DNA from: Fodinibius salsisoli
GTDB taxonomy: Bacteria > Bacteroidota > Rhodothermia > Balneolales > Balneolaceae
Reading direction: 5' to 3'
Length of the DNA stretch: 64,000 nucleotides
Assembly: GCF_026229185.1 (NCBI RefSeq)
Contig: NZ_JAGGJA010000003.1
Span: forward strand, 186,001 to 250,000
Below, piece by piece: positions 37,452 through 45,543 of the stretch. The translations under genes and the position numbers were made by a program. The first letter of the stretch is position 1, and each line of letters begins with the position of its first letter. Below the pieces are notes generated by a model. That model did no database searches. It saw nothing but the letters and a program-made list of their open reading frames with translations, and was not told where the DNA came from.

Positions 37452-38459
37452 TTATTTATCAATAAACTGTTTTCCTTTAAAAGTTTTCATCAAAAAATAC
37501 AGGAAAGGAAGAATAATGCAAGAGCCAATTACCAACGCCCAAACCAGCTGAAGCATGGTAGCTTGTGGCGCAACGGCATTATAAAAGGTGAGTGATTCCG
37601 TACCGTAACCGACATTAATAACTACCGGATATTGAACCCAAAACCATGCAAGGATAATCAAAATAACCTGGGCTGCTGCGAGTCCTCGTGACAATACAAT
37701 TTGTGAGTAATGCAAACTCTTCCAAAGAAAGGGTAATATTGCTGTAGCCAGAACTACAGCGGCTATAGCCAACCACGATTCATAGAACAGTTCCAACAGA
37801 GATAGATCATTCATCTGGGCTGATATAAACACAAGGGCCCCAACAACTACAGCTGATGCATTAATGCGCTTTGCAGCTTTAATAAATGCTGATTTTTGCT
37901 GCTCGTTTTTCGTCTCCCCAATTAAATAAACTGCAGCTAAGAAGGTAAATAAGACCACACAAAAAAGTCCCACAGAGAAAGCAAACAAATTAAACCAAGG
38001 AGCAATAAAAGCAGCATAGAAAGTTTCGGCATTGGGATCAATTTTGCCCAATACCATTGCTCCAACAATAACGCCCAGGAAGAGAGGCGTAAGCACGCTC
38101 GAAATTTTGAAGATAAAATTATAGACATGGTTGCTTTTATCTTTAATGGCATCATAATGCATATATGTAAAAGCTGTGCCTCTCAGTACGATACCCACCA
38201 GCATGATCAGCAGTGGGATATGCAGGTATAACGACATCGTGGAATAAATTTTTGGAAAGCCCATAAATAAAATCACGACGACCAGTATCAACCAAACGTG
38301 ATTAGCCTCCCATACGGGTCCAATGGCATCAGCTATCTTCTCCCGATCCTCTTCACCCGAAATCAGTTCTAGTACCCCGGCACCAAAATCCGCTCCACCA
38401 AAAAGCACATAAAAGATAATAGAGAAACCCAGGAAAAATATGACAATGTCTATCAGCAT
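37452..38459 (-). CDS. cydB: cytochrome bd ubiquinol oxidase subunit II
   Basis: Membrane subunit of the bd-type quinol oxidase used at low oxygen. The 335-residue frame has about eight to nine hydrophobic segments. The N-terminal FGGADFGAGVLELI and EANHVWLILVVVILFMGFPKIYSTM regions are diagnostic, as is LRGTAFTYMHYD. It is the last gene of the cydA-smORF-cydB group. The C-terminus ends in a lysine-rich tail. Confidence 0.95.
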   Translation of the reverse strand: MLIDIVIFFLGFSIIFYVLFGGADFGAGVLELISGEEDREKIADAIGPVWEANHVWLILVVVILFMGFPKIYSTMSLYLHIPLLIMLVGIVLRGTAFTYMHYDAIKDKSNHVYNFIFKISSVLTPLFLGVIVGAMVLGKIDPNAETFYAAFIAPWFNLFAFSVGLFCVVLFTFLAAVYLIGETKNEQQKSAFIKAAKRINASAVVVGALVFISAQMNDLSLLELFYESWLAIAAVVLATAILPFLWKSLHYSQIVLSRGLAAAQVILIILAWFWVQYPVVINVGYGTESLTFYNAVAPQATMLQLVWALVIGSCIILPFLYFLMKTFKGKQFIDK

Positions 38460-38477
38460 AATAAAACGTTTGAACGA

Positions 38478-38678
38478 TTATATTTCTACCTCTTCTGCGG
38501 TTAGATTTAAACAATCCTGAGTATAGTGTTTCAACCTATTCGAAGCATCAGCATCTGGATTTATTAGTGCCTGCCAACGTTGATACTGGCTCGTGATATA
38601 TCCACGTTGCGGACCACTACGAGATCCCGGATCAAGGTCCGGGATGACAAGGGAGGATATTTGTGTTTTAAGAGCCAT
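38478..38678 (-). CDS. small ORF between cydA and cydB, partly built from a REP-like element
   Basis: A 66-residue frame that fits tightly between cydA (23-bp gap) and cydB (18-bp gap), as a translated operon member would. The first part (SLVIPDLDPGSRSG) is encoded by a palindromic GGGATGACAAG-type repeat. The second part (GYITSQYQRWQALINP...) looks like ordinary soluble protein. I see no membrane helix, so it is not a CydX/YbgT-type subunit. It could be a real small protein that absorbed the repeat, or a chance frame. Confidence 0.4.
   Translation of the reverse strand: MALKTQISSLVIPDLDPGSRSGPQRGYITSQYQRWQALINPDADASNRLKHYTQDCLNLTAEEVEI
38621..38650. repeat. REP-like palindrome inside the cyd operon
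   Basis: CCCGGA (38626-38631) pairs with TCCGGG (38638-38643), flanked by GAGAT and ATGACAAG. This is the common GGATCCCGGA...TCCGGGATGACA type of extragenic repeat. Confidence 0.6.
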
Positions 38679-38701
38679 TGATAATTCCTGATTTTTAATT
38701 T

Positions 38702-40045
38702 CTAATTAGCGCTTGCCGATTCGTAGCGTTCAGACAGGGTGATAATCTGTCGCCGCATGAGCCATATTAAAATAGCCGTCAACAGCAAATATAATGCTGT
38801 AAAGAGATAGAACGGGTACTGGAGTCCCGGCATTGAAGAAACCGCATCTTTGGTCTTCATTATGCCATAGATAATCCAGGGCTGCCGCCCGACTTCAGTG
38901 ACGGTCCACCCTGCTTCTACAGCAATGAATCCCAAAGGCATACAAAGACCAACGATCCATAAAAACCAGCGTTGAAACAGTACCTCCCTCCTCTTCCAAT
39001 ACAAATAAAGGTAAACCATCCCTACCGCCATCATAACAAATCCGGCGCCGACCATAATTTGAAAAGCGATATGTGTTATAAGAACGGGTGGCCATTCATC
39101 CCTGGGAAACTGGTCGAGGCCAATAACCTCGGCATTAAAATCGCCATGGGCCAGGAAGCTCAGCATATTCGGTATTTCGATAGCGTAGTGCACCTCTTCT
39201 GCTTCTTCATCAGGAATGCCCCCAATAATCAGCGGAGCCGGTTGTGAGGTTTTAAAATGCCCCTCCATGGCCGCCAGTTTAGCAGGCTGACGTTCGGCTA
39301 CGTCTTTAGCTGAATAATCGCCACTTAGCGGTTGTACAATTGCTGCTATGGCTCCAACAGCCAGCGCTATTTTCATGGCCTTGCGATGAAACAGGTTATT
39401 ACGATCTTTAAGTAATAGTAACGCATGAAGCCCGGCCGCGGCAAAACCGGTAGCGACAAAAGCGGCTATGGTCATATGCAACGCCTGCGAAAACCAGGCA
39501 TCATTAAACATAGCTGCTACCGGATCGATGTTGATGGCCTGACCATTGACCCAATCAAAACCGGCAGGACTGTTCATCCACGCATTGGCTGCAACCACAA
39601 AAATTCCCGAAGCAACGCCGGAAAGCCCAACCACAATACCGGTCCCCCAGTGTACCCAGGGCCTTAGTTTATCCCATCCATAGAGAAACAGCCCCAACGC
39701 AATTGCTTCCACAAAAAAGGCCGTGCCTTCCCAGGAAAATGGCATACCGAAAATAGGTCCGGCATGTTCCATAAAGGTCGGCCACAGAAGGCCTAACTCA
39801 AACGAGAGTACGGTCCCTGAAACAGCACCCGTGGCAAAGAAAATAGCGACTCCCTTCGACCATGCTTTGGCCAAATCCTGATAGACCTGTTCGCCGGTTC
39901 TAATCCATTTATATTCGGCAATAGCCATCAAAAAAGGCATGGCAATGCCAATACAGGCAAAAATAATGTGGAAGCCGAGAGAAACGGCCATCTGAAGACG
40001 GGCAGCAAGAAGATCTTCCATAAATACAGCGACATTGGTTAACAC
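38702..40045 (-). CDS. cydA: cytochrome bd ubiquinol oxidase subunit I
   Basis: Haem-bearing, quinol-oxidising subunit. The 447-residue length indicates the short Q-loop form. Motifs include RLQMAVSLGFHIIFACIG (haem b595 His region), SFELGLLWPTFMEHAGPIFGMPFSWEGTAFF, MTIAAFVATGFAAAG, the Q-loop QPAKLAAMEGHF, and the C-terminal GRQPWIIYG signature. About nine membrane helices. First gene of the cyd operon, reading away from the divergent metalloprotease gene. Confidence 0.96.
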   Translation of the reverse strand: MLTNVAVFMEDLLAARLQMAVSLGFHIIFACIGIAMPFLMAIAEYKWIRTGEQVYQDLAKAWSKGVAIFFATGAVSGTVLSFELGLLWPTFMEHAGPIFGMPFSWEGTAFFVEAIALGLFLYGWDKLRPWVHWGTGIVVGLSGVASGIFVVAANAWMNSPAGFDWVNGQAINIDPVAAMFNDAWFSQALHMTIAAFVATGFAAAGLHALLLLKDRNNLFHRKAMKIALAVGAIAAIVQPLSGDYSAKDVAERQPAKLAAMEGHFKTSQPAPLIIGGIPDEEAEEVHYAIEIPNMLSFLAHGDFNAEVIGLDQFPRDEWPPVLITHIAFQIMVGAGFVMMAVGMVYLYLYWKRREVLFQRWFLWIVGLCMPLGFIAVEAGWTVTEVGRQPWIIYGIMKTKDAVSSMPGLQYPFYLFTALYLLLTAILIWLMRRQIITLSERYESASAN

Positions 40046-40250
40046 TGTTAACTGCTTGAAACCAACTAAGTTAGTATGAAGAATATATGAACGAAGAAAA
40101 AATGTTACTTCTTTTTATATCCATTGTTATTAAACGATCAGCCTAAATTCCCTTGCTTTACGAATATTTATCGTTATAATTAAAACTCTTCTAAATAAAT
40201 ATTATTTATTTGGGATACACTCATCAACCTTAATTAAATCAAGAGGTATT

Positions 40251-41264
40251 ATGATAAAAGTAAGAGAAGTGGCTATCGGAGTACTTACACTGGCAGCCTT
40301 CATCATCTCATCATGTAGTGAATCTTATGTTAATTCATCAACACCTGAAGAGAATTCACCATCAACAGTAACGGCCCAAACGCAAGGCCTGAGCAGTATT
40401 CAAAGCCTTCAGGGTGAACGCAATATAAACCTTGACGGGATGGATAGCATGGAGGATATTAACCAGAAGTTGGCTGAACGGGGATTAAACGTCCGCCTTG
40501 CTTATGCCGAAACGGTAACCCAGAAACAGGGAGCGGAAACGGCTGCCGGACAGACGATCTATGCCAATGACCGACAGAAACGTCTGACTGCCCAATGGGT
40601 ACCGGACGATGATCGCCGTAATGCAGATGGAAATAACCTTACCTATCTAACGTACGGTCCCTTTGCTCCGGCTAATTTTGGCACTGCCGATCAGCTGGAT
40701 GGAGAACCTGCCATTGATGCATCGATGGATACGTGGAATAATGTAAAGAAAAATGCCAAGCTCAATATTCTAAGACGGGAAGATACGGGAGTTAACCCCA
40801 GCGCTATTTTAGGTGGCGATCCCTTCCTGGCCGATATTACGGAGTTTGGTTTTGTACCGGGACTTTTCTTTGAGCTTTTTGTGGGTCCGGGCTCCAGCAG
40901 TAATGTACTGGGCGTTACGTTTACCTTTGTCTTCATTGATGATGCCGGCAATCCGACGGACATCAACAACGATGGCTATGAGGATACCGCCCTAAAAGAA
41001 GTCTGGTATAATGATGATTTCTTATGGACCGACACCGGGAATACGGCCGATGCTATTGACATCGAGACAGTAGCTCTTCACGAAAATGGCCATGCCCTGG
41101 GCTTTGGTCACTTTGGCAAAATTTCTGTTACCGACAGTAATAATAAGCTGCATGTGTCGCCCCGAGCCGTGATGAATGCTATTATCCTGGGGACCCAACA
41201 CGACCTGCTGGGAACCGACAAAGCTTCTTATAATAGTGTTTATGGAAACTGGCCGAAGAATTAA
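40251..41264 (+). CDS. matrixin-like zinc metalloprotease lipoprotein
   Basis: A 337-residue secreted lipoprotein (lipobox ISSC, Cys22) with a low-complexity Ser/Thr linker (about 25-50) and a C-terminal metzincin-type domain. The zinc motif HENGHALGFGH is at about 277-287 (HExxHxxGxxH), and RAVMNAIILG downstream is a plausible Met-turn. The N-terminal 200 residues give no known domain. The substrate is unknown. It is followed by a hairpin terminator (41291-41326) that also encodes the tail of the truncated integrase frame on the other strand. Confidence 0.85.
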   Translation: MIKVREVAIGVLTLAAFIISSCSESYVNSSTPEENSPSTVTAQTQGLSSIQSLQGERNINLDGMDSMEDINQKLAERGLNVRLAYAETVTQKQGAETAAGQTIYANDRQKRLTAQWVPDDDRRNADGNNLTYLTYGPFAPANFGTADQLDGEPAIDASMDTWNNVKKNAKLNILRREDTGVNPSAILGGDPFLADITEFGFVPGLFFELFVGPGSSSNVLGVTFTFVFIDDAGNPTDINNDGYEDTALKEVWYNDDFLWTDTGNTADAIDIETVALHENGHALGFGHFGKISVTDSNNKLHVSPRAVMNAIILGTQHDLLGTDKASYNSVYGNWPKN

Positions 41265-41289
41265 TCCTGTTTGTACGGATTCTTAATAT

Positions 41290-41610
41290 TCAAGCCTCTT
41301 TCTCATCATGGGAAAGGGGCTTTTCTAATCCATTTATTTTTTGAAGTGGCTGATGAAGAACAAATTTATACAAAAAAAGCAATGCCGATAGTGCCTGGTT
41401 TTGAGCAGCAACTGCCACCTGACGTTCTTCAGCCAAATAATTTAGGTAAGCAATCACTTCCGGCTCCGCCATTTCTTGCGGATGGCTGAGGCTGTGAAAT
41501 TGAACGTATCGCTTAACCCAGTCTGCATAGGCTTGCTCTGTACTGTAGCTATAATTTTGTCTCCTGACCTCTGTCCGTAACTTGCTCAGCAATCGTGATT
41601 TCCCCATCAT
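41290..41610 (-). pseudogene. intI: integron integrase IntI, N-terminal fragment
   Basis: A 106-residue frame matching the SAM-like N-terminal domain of integron integrases: SKLRTEVRRQNYSYSTEQAY, ADWVKRYVQFH, HPQEMAEPEVIAYLNYLAEE and QNQALSALLFLYKFVL are the IntI pattern. Homology stops near residue 88 (about 41350). The last residues (GLEKPLSHDEKEA) are encoded by the neighbouring terminator, so the catalytic domain with the R-H-R-Y residues has been deleted. It reads away from the cassette array, as intI genes do. It cannot be active on its own. Confidence 0.82.
41291..41326 (+). terminator. terminator of the metalloprotease gene
   Basis: AAGCCTCTTTC (41292-41302) pairs with GAAAGGGGCTT (41312-41322) with one mismatch, followed by TTTTCT, 27 bp after the stop. 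Confidence 0.7.
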
Positions 41611-41779
41611 TCTCCTCTTTTTACTCAGGTTTACATAGGTAAGTCCCTTTTTGAAGGAAATCCTTACAAAAAAATATTATATCAACCTGTTATCGAAACG
41701 CTATGTGTGATAATATCACCAGATAATGCATTATTTGGATTTATATGGAATTTTCAAGAGTATTATCGCATGCTCCTTG

Positions 41780-41800
41780 ATATAATTATAGGTTAGGTAG
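41780..41800 (+). other. attI-like core site
   Basis: GTTAGGT at 41792-41798 fits the integron core GTTRRRY and equals the core ending attC1, attC2 and attC4. It lies 180 bp from the intI fragment and 66 bp before the first cassette ATG (21 bp before a possible upstream start). No attC-like inverted repeat precedes it, as expected for attI. Confidence 0.65.
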
Positions 41801-41819
41801 CTTTATAATTTAAAATAAG

Positions 41820-42644
41820 ATCATCAGTGACAACAATTCAGAAAAACCACTTTGTTTTGTAATAATGCCAATAAGTGACCCAGATAAATATGAAGAAGGT
41901 CATTTTAATAGAGTATATGAACATTTAATAGAACCAGCATGTCTACAAGCGGGCTTTAGGGTTTTAAGAGCAGATAATATTAATTCAACCCATCATATTG
42001 TACTAGAGATACTCGATCAGATTGTTAATGCCGAAATGGTTTTGTGTGATTTGAGTAGCACAAATCCTAATGTGTTGTATGAATTAGGCATAAGACAAGC
42101 CTTTAATAAACCTGTAACCATTATAAAAGATGATGTAACTCCAAGAATATTTGACATCCAGGGGATTAGAGATATTGAATACGATTCAACTTTGAGAATA
42201 GATACTGTTGAGGATTTACGGAAAGAAATATCAGTCGCCTTAGAAAACAACTCAAAAAGTAATCAAAAAGGAATTAATTCATTGATTGAGTTATTAGGGA
42301 TAAGAGCAGCCAAAGTTTCATCTTCGGTGGAGATTTCAGAAGAGTCAAAATTAATCCTTAGTTCCATGGATGATATACATAAAAGGCTATCTAGTCTGGA
42401 AGAAAATTTTAGAATTACGAGGTTCAGGACTGCTCAGAAAAACGATATTATTGATCATCTTGATATGGAATCTGATATAACTTATGTAGTTGGTGATGAA
42501 ATAATTCATGATGACTTTGGTAAAGGAAAAATCTTAAACTTACAGCATAAAAAAAGAACCGGGCCTGCAGGTGTAGTTGAATTCGAAGATAAAGGTAGAA
42601 AAACTTTACTTCTCAGACATAATAAAATTAAACCAGCTACCTAA
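41820..42644 (+). CDS. cassette gene 1: deoxyribosyltransferase/TIR-like protein with C-terminal UvrD-type tudor-like domain
   Basis: The first ATG in frame is at 41865, but the frame is open from 41814 and the preceding codons read EKPLCFVI, directly joining MPISDPDKY. CFVIMP is the conserved first strand of nucleoside-2-deoxyribosyltransferase-like proteins, so I extend to a possible non-ATG start (ATC 41820 or 41823). The hallmark CDLSSTNPNVLYELGIRQA has its Glu at residue 73 from the ATG. A linker follows, and then a C-terminal GDEIIHDDFGKGKILN...LLLRHNKIKP domain like the small C-terminal domain of UvrD/PcrA. Likely a nucleotide-binding or NAD-type enzyme, perhaps in defence. The stop TAA lies inside attC1. 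Confidence 0.72.
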   Translation: MISDNNSEKPLCFVIMPISDPDKYEEGHFNRVYEHLIEPACLQAGFRVLRADNINSTHHIVLEILDQIVNAEMVLCDLSSTNPNVLYELGIRQAFNKPVTIIKDDVTPRIFDIQGIRDIEYDSTLRIDTVEDLRKEISVALENNSKSNQKGINSLIELLGIRAAKVSSSVEISEESKLILSSMDDIHKRLSSLEENFRITRFRTAQKNDIIDHLDMESDITYVVGDEIIHDDFGKGKILNLQHKKRTGPAGVVEFEDKGRKTLLLRHNKIKPAT

Positions 42645-42848
42645 CCTATATATGGCCTCCAATGTCAATAGGCTATAGCAATTCCGGGCAAGAAAAATAT
42701 CTCCTCGCCCCCGATGCGTCGGGGCCACTTTTTTGGCTTTTTAGCTCTTCGTTCATTATTTATCAATTCAACATTCATTAGCGTGTAGCTTATATACAGC
42801 CTATGTAGCCGTGCTACTTCGGCGTAGTAGTCCGCCATGTCGTTAGGT
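42639..42848 (+). repeat. attC1 recombination site
   Basis: It begins ACCTAAC (42639-42645, RYYYAAC, containing the stop of cassette gene 1) and ends GTTAGGT (42842-42848). The 210-bp interior includes a CCCCGATGCGTCGGGG hairpin (about 42709-42724) and a segment at 42794-42828 shared with attC3b. Unusually long for an attC. Confidence 0.78.
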
Positions 42849-42873
42849 TGCAAATCAAAATATTCAAGACAAA

Positions 42874-44157
42874 ATGCCAAATATTTTTACTATTCATTTA
42901 AGCTCAGGTTTCAGACCCGATTTGTTTTCGGAAGGCCCTCCTAGCTTAAAAGCTCTAAACAGTATTGAAGAAGAACTTAAAGACAATTTTCTGGATATCA
43001 GTTCATTCGAAAAAGCAGGAGTTCTGTTAGATACAGTTAAACCAACAGGCTCTGGGCAACTTCCTTTATTTAAGAAGTTTGGAAATTTGTTGACTCCTGA
43101 TTTAGTAATATTAGCTGTAACAGCCCTTAGAGCTGGAGGCAGAAGACATGCAGAAATAATAGAGAGAGGTGAAAGACCCTCAAGGAAGAAGCTTCAAAGA
43201 ATTCGTCATAAAGAAGAAACGAAACTTATTAAGTTGATCGAATTCATGGTTCCAAGCCTTATTCAGGGAATTAAAGAAAGATCTCCAAATACAAATATTG
43301 TCCTTTTTTCGACTAGATTTAACGATCAATTAGCTCGAATTTGCTCAAATAGAGATACCTTTTTTGCGGGGGGATTGTCAACTGATTTAATTCTCTCAAC
43401 ATGCAAAGGATTGCTAAGCAATAACTTAAAAGCCAATGAAACTGTAGTAAGGACTATTGAATTTCCTCCTGAATTCATACAAGCTGGGGTTTCCATATTA
43501 AGCTACTTTGGAAATTATATTCAAAATGAATATCAAAACGACAATCTCAAAGTTGCAATCCAACAAGAAAATGATACTATTTCTTTGATTATTGAAACTC
43601 CTGATGGGGAAATCAAAGAAAAAATTGAAAGAAGTTTTGCAGACTATCGTAAAGTCCTTCAAGGTGAAATGAAACCAGAGCAATTCGTAAGCGATAAACT
43701 CAAACAAGTTGAACTCAAAAATCAATTAAGAATTGCAGCTTTACAAGTTGAACAAAAAAATGAATTGCTTGAACTATCACGTCAACAAAGCCAAAGAGAT
43801 CGAAAACGCATTGATAAACTTGAATCTAGAGTTGATGATTTATCATCAATGGTTGAGAAATCTTTTGAGCAAACATTAGAAGAAAAGCAAAGTCTTGTTA
43901 ATACCCTTCAAAACCTCATTAACAAGTCTGATTCAACAATAAAAAACTCATTACAGATAATTAAAGATCAGTTAGAAAAGGGAGAAGATGAATTAGATAA
44001 TCAAAAATTCAAAGAAGCATTGGCAAATATTCGTGCCAAAGATCCTGATATGTTTACAACACTATTTAATTTAATGATTAAAGAACCGTTGACAGGTTCC
44101 TTTGGGAGTTTCATTTATAACGTCCTTATTAATTTAGCAGGCAGTTTGCCTAAATAG
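42874..44157 (+). CDS. cassette gene 2: 427-residue coiled-coil protein of unknown function
   Basis: Starts 26 bp after the attC1 core, as cassette genes usually do. I recognise no named family. Residues 1-230 look globular (PDLVILAVTALRAGGRR, PNTNIVLFSTRFNDQ). Residues about 225-275 carry ISLIIETPDGEIKEKIE and YRKVLQGEMKPEQFV. About 275-370 is a charged Q/E/K/L-rich coiled coil. The C-terminus (LFNLMIKEPLTGSFGSFIYNVLINLAGSL) is hydrophobic and could insert in or touch a membrane. Codon and base use are markedly A-rich compared with flanking chromosomal genes. A sensor-coiled coil-membrane effector layout is possible but inferred. Confidence 0.7.
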   Translation: MPNIFTIHLSSGFRPDLFSEGPPSLKALNSIEEELKDNFLDISSFEKAGVLLDTVKPTGSGQLPLFKKFGNLLTPDLVILAVTALRAGGRRHAEIIERGERPSRKKLQRIRHKEETKLIKLIEFMVPSLIQGIKERSPNTNIVLFSTRFNDQLARICSNRDTFFAGGLSTDLILSTCKGLLSNNLKANETVVRTIEFPPEFIQAGVSILSYFGNYIQNEYQNDNLKVAIQQENDTISLIIETPDGEIKEKIERSFADYRKVLQGEMKPEQFVSDKLKQVELKNQLRIAALQVEQKNELLELSRQQSQRDRKRIDKLESRVDDLSSMVEKSFEQTLEEKQSLVNTLQNLINKSDSTIKNSLQIIKDQLEKGEDELDNQKFKEALANIRAKDPDMFTTLFNLMIKEPLTGSFGSFIYNVLINLAGSLPK

Positions 44158-44163
44158 TTTGTA

Positions 44164-44290
44164 ACCTAACCCGCGATTAACTCGGACACACCTCGCGAAT
44201 TCTCTGCCACTCTTGGTTTTAAAGTTCATCTTTCGTTAGTTGCTAATTCAACATTTCATCGCGTGCAGCTTATGCGCAAGGTCGTTAGGT
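44164..44290 (+). repeat. attC2 recombination site
   Basis: Starts ACCTAAC (44164-44170), 7 bp after the gene 2 stop, and ends GTTAGGT (44284-44290); 127 bp, a standard attC size. The interior (CTAATTCAACATTTCATCGC, then GTGCAGCTTATGCGC) is clearly related to attC1 and attC3b. Confidence 0.82.
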
Positions 44291-44312
44291 TTCTCTAAAA
44301 ATAGTACTAAAT

Positions 44313-45221
44313 ATGGAATGGGATTTTACATCTAAAACAATAGAGAGTTGGTCTGATTTAGACAATCTCGATATTGATCAAGAGCTTTATCTTTTTCGGG
44401 GTCAGTCAAAGTACTGTTGGGATCTGGAAACTACAATAGAAAGAGCTTTTCATCGGAATTCAGTTGACAGAACATTTTATATCAATCACGAACATTGGAT
44501 GCTTTATGAATTTAAAAGAAGGGCTCATCTATACCTTAGTTATGAACCTGATCAAGATGACTTAATTAGTTGGTTCGCTCAAATGCAGCATTTTGGTGCA
44601 CCAACACGCTTACTAGATTTCACTCATTCTTTATATATCGCTTCTTACTTTGCTTTGATTAATGGAAATGATAATGCTGCAATCTGGGGAATAAGAGAGC
44701 CTTGGATCAGAAACTCTTCTATAAAGTATGCTTCGAAATTTCAGGACAAATTAAACTTTTCCGAATTAGATTTCGAAGATCTCTCTTCGTATGGATTAAG
44801 AGATGACCAAATTAGATATTCCAATAATTTTGGCAACTCTTATATAAAGCAGATTCATAAGGATCATAAGCCCGGTCAAGTAGATACAGATGGTTCTTGT
44901 TTGAATGGACTATTAATGGTAGAACCAAATAAACAGATTGAAAGACTTGCTAAACAACAAGGAGTTTTTCTTATGCCATTGGATATAAGAAAAACTTTTC
45001 AAGAAAATTTGGTTAACCAATTTTTAAATACCTATTCGGCAGAATCTAATAAACGAGTTAAAAATGTTGTCATCAAAATCCTTATTAAAAAAGAAGCCAG
45101 AGATGAAATTTTAGAAAAGCTAAAAGAAATAAATATAACTGCTGAGCTTCTATTTCCTGGTATAGAAGGATTTGCAAAATCTTTAGAACACTTGGTTATG
45201 GTAAGGAGCCGAGAAACCTAA
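44313..45221 (+). CDS. cassette gene 3: FRG-domain protein
   Basis: A 302-residue protein with an FRG domain near the N-terminus. The eponymous motif is LYLFRGQSKYCWDLETTIER (about 27-46), and the second conserved block is MQHFGAPTRLLDFTHSLYIASYFAL (about 90-115, in two parts). No signal or membrane segment. FRG proteins are of unknown biochemical function and are common on mobile islands. Starts 22 bp after the attC2 core, and its stop codon lies inside the ACCTAAC of the next attC, as for cassette 1. A-rich coding sequence. Confidence 0.85.
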   Translation: MEWDFTSKTIESWSDLDNLDIDQELYLFRGQSKYCWDLETTIERAFHRNSVDRTFYINHEHWMLYEFKRRAHLYLSYEPDQDDLISWFAQMQHFGAPTRLLDFTHSLYIASYFALINGNDNAAIWGIREPWIRNSSIKYASKFQDKLNFSELDFEDLSSYGLRDDQIRYSNNFGNSYIKQIHKDHKPGQVDTDGSCLNGLLMVEPNKQIERLAKQQGVFLMPLDIRKTFQENLVNQFLNTYSAESNKRVKNVVIKILIKKEARDEILEKLKEINITAELLFPGIEGFAKSLEHLVMVRSRET

Positions 45222-45308
45222 CCCGCCTTTAGATTACCCTACCGAGTTGAGATGTGCAAAAAGGTCTCTCATATTAAAAATACCAGCACGGCGGGAAACA
45301 GGCTAGCC
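45216..45308 (+). repeat. attC3a, degenerate recombination site
   Basis: Begins ACCTAACCCGCC (from 45216). The partner half GGCGGGAAACAGGCT (about 45292-45306) keeps the inner GGCGGG arm but has lost the GTT of the core. The 3' boundary is approximate. It is followed at once by a second site with no gene between them. Confidence 0.5.
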
Positions 45309-45325
45309 CGCGCATCAGGCCTCGA

Positions 45326-45531
45326 GCCTAACACTTGACAAAGTCATAGCATTCAAGCGGACTCCCGTATGACGGGGCTCAGCACCTCGCCCCCGATGCG
45401 TCGGGGCCACTTTTTTGGCTTTTTAGCTTTCGGTTCGTTATTTATCAATTCAACATTCATTCGCGTGTAGCTTATGTACAGCCTACGTAGCCGTGCCTAC
45501 TTCGGCGTAATAATCCGCAATGTCGCCAGGT
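45326..45531 (+). repeat. attC3b recombination site with altered core
   Basis: Begins GCCTAAC (45326-45332) and ends GCCAGGT (45525-45531) where GTTAGGT is expected, so the core has lost its TT. The 3' two-thirds is nearly identical to attC1, including the block 45385-45428 versus 42703-42746. Confidence 0.65.
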
Positions 45532-45543
45532 GTACAAACAACA

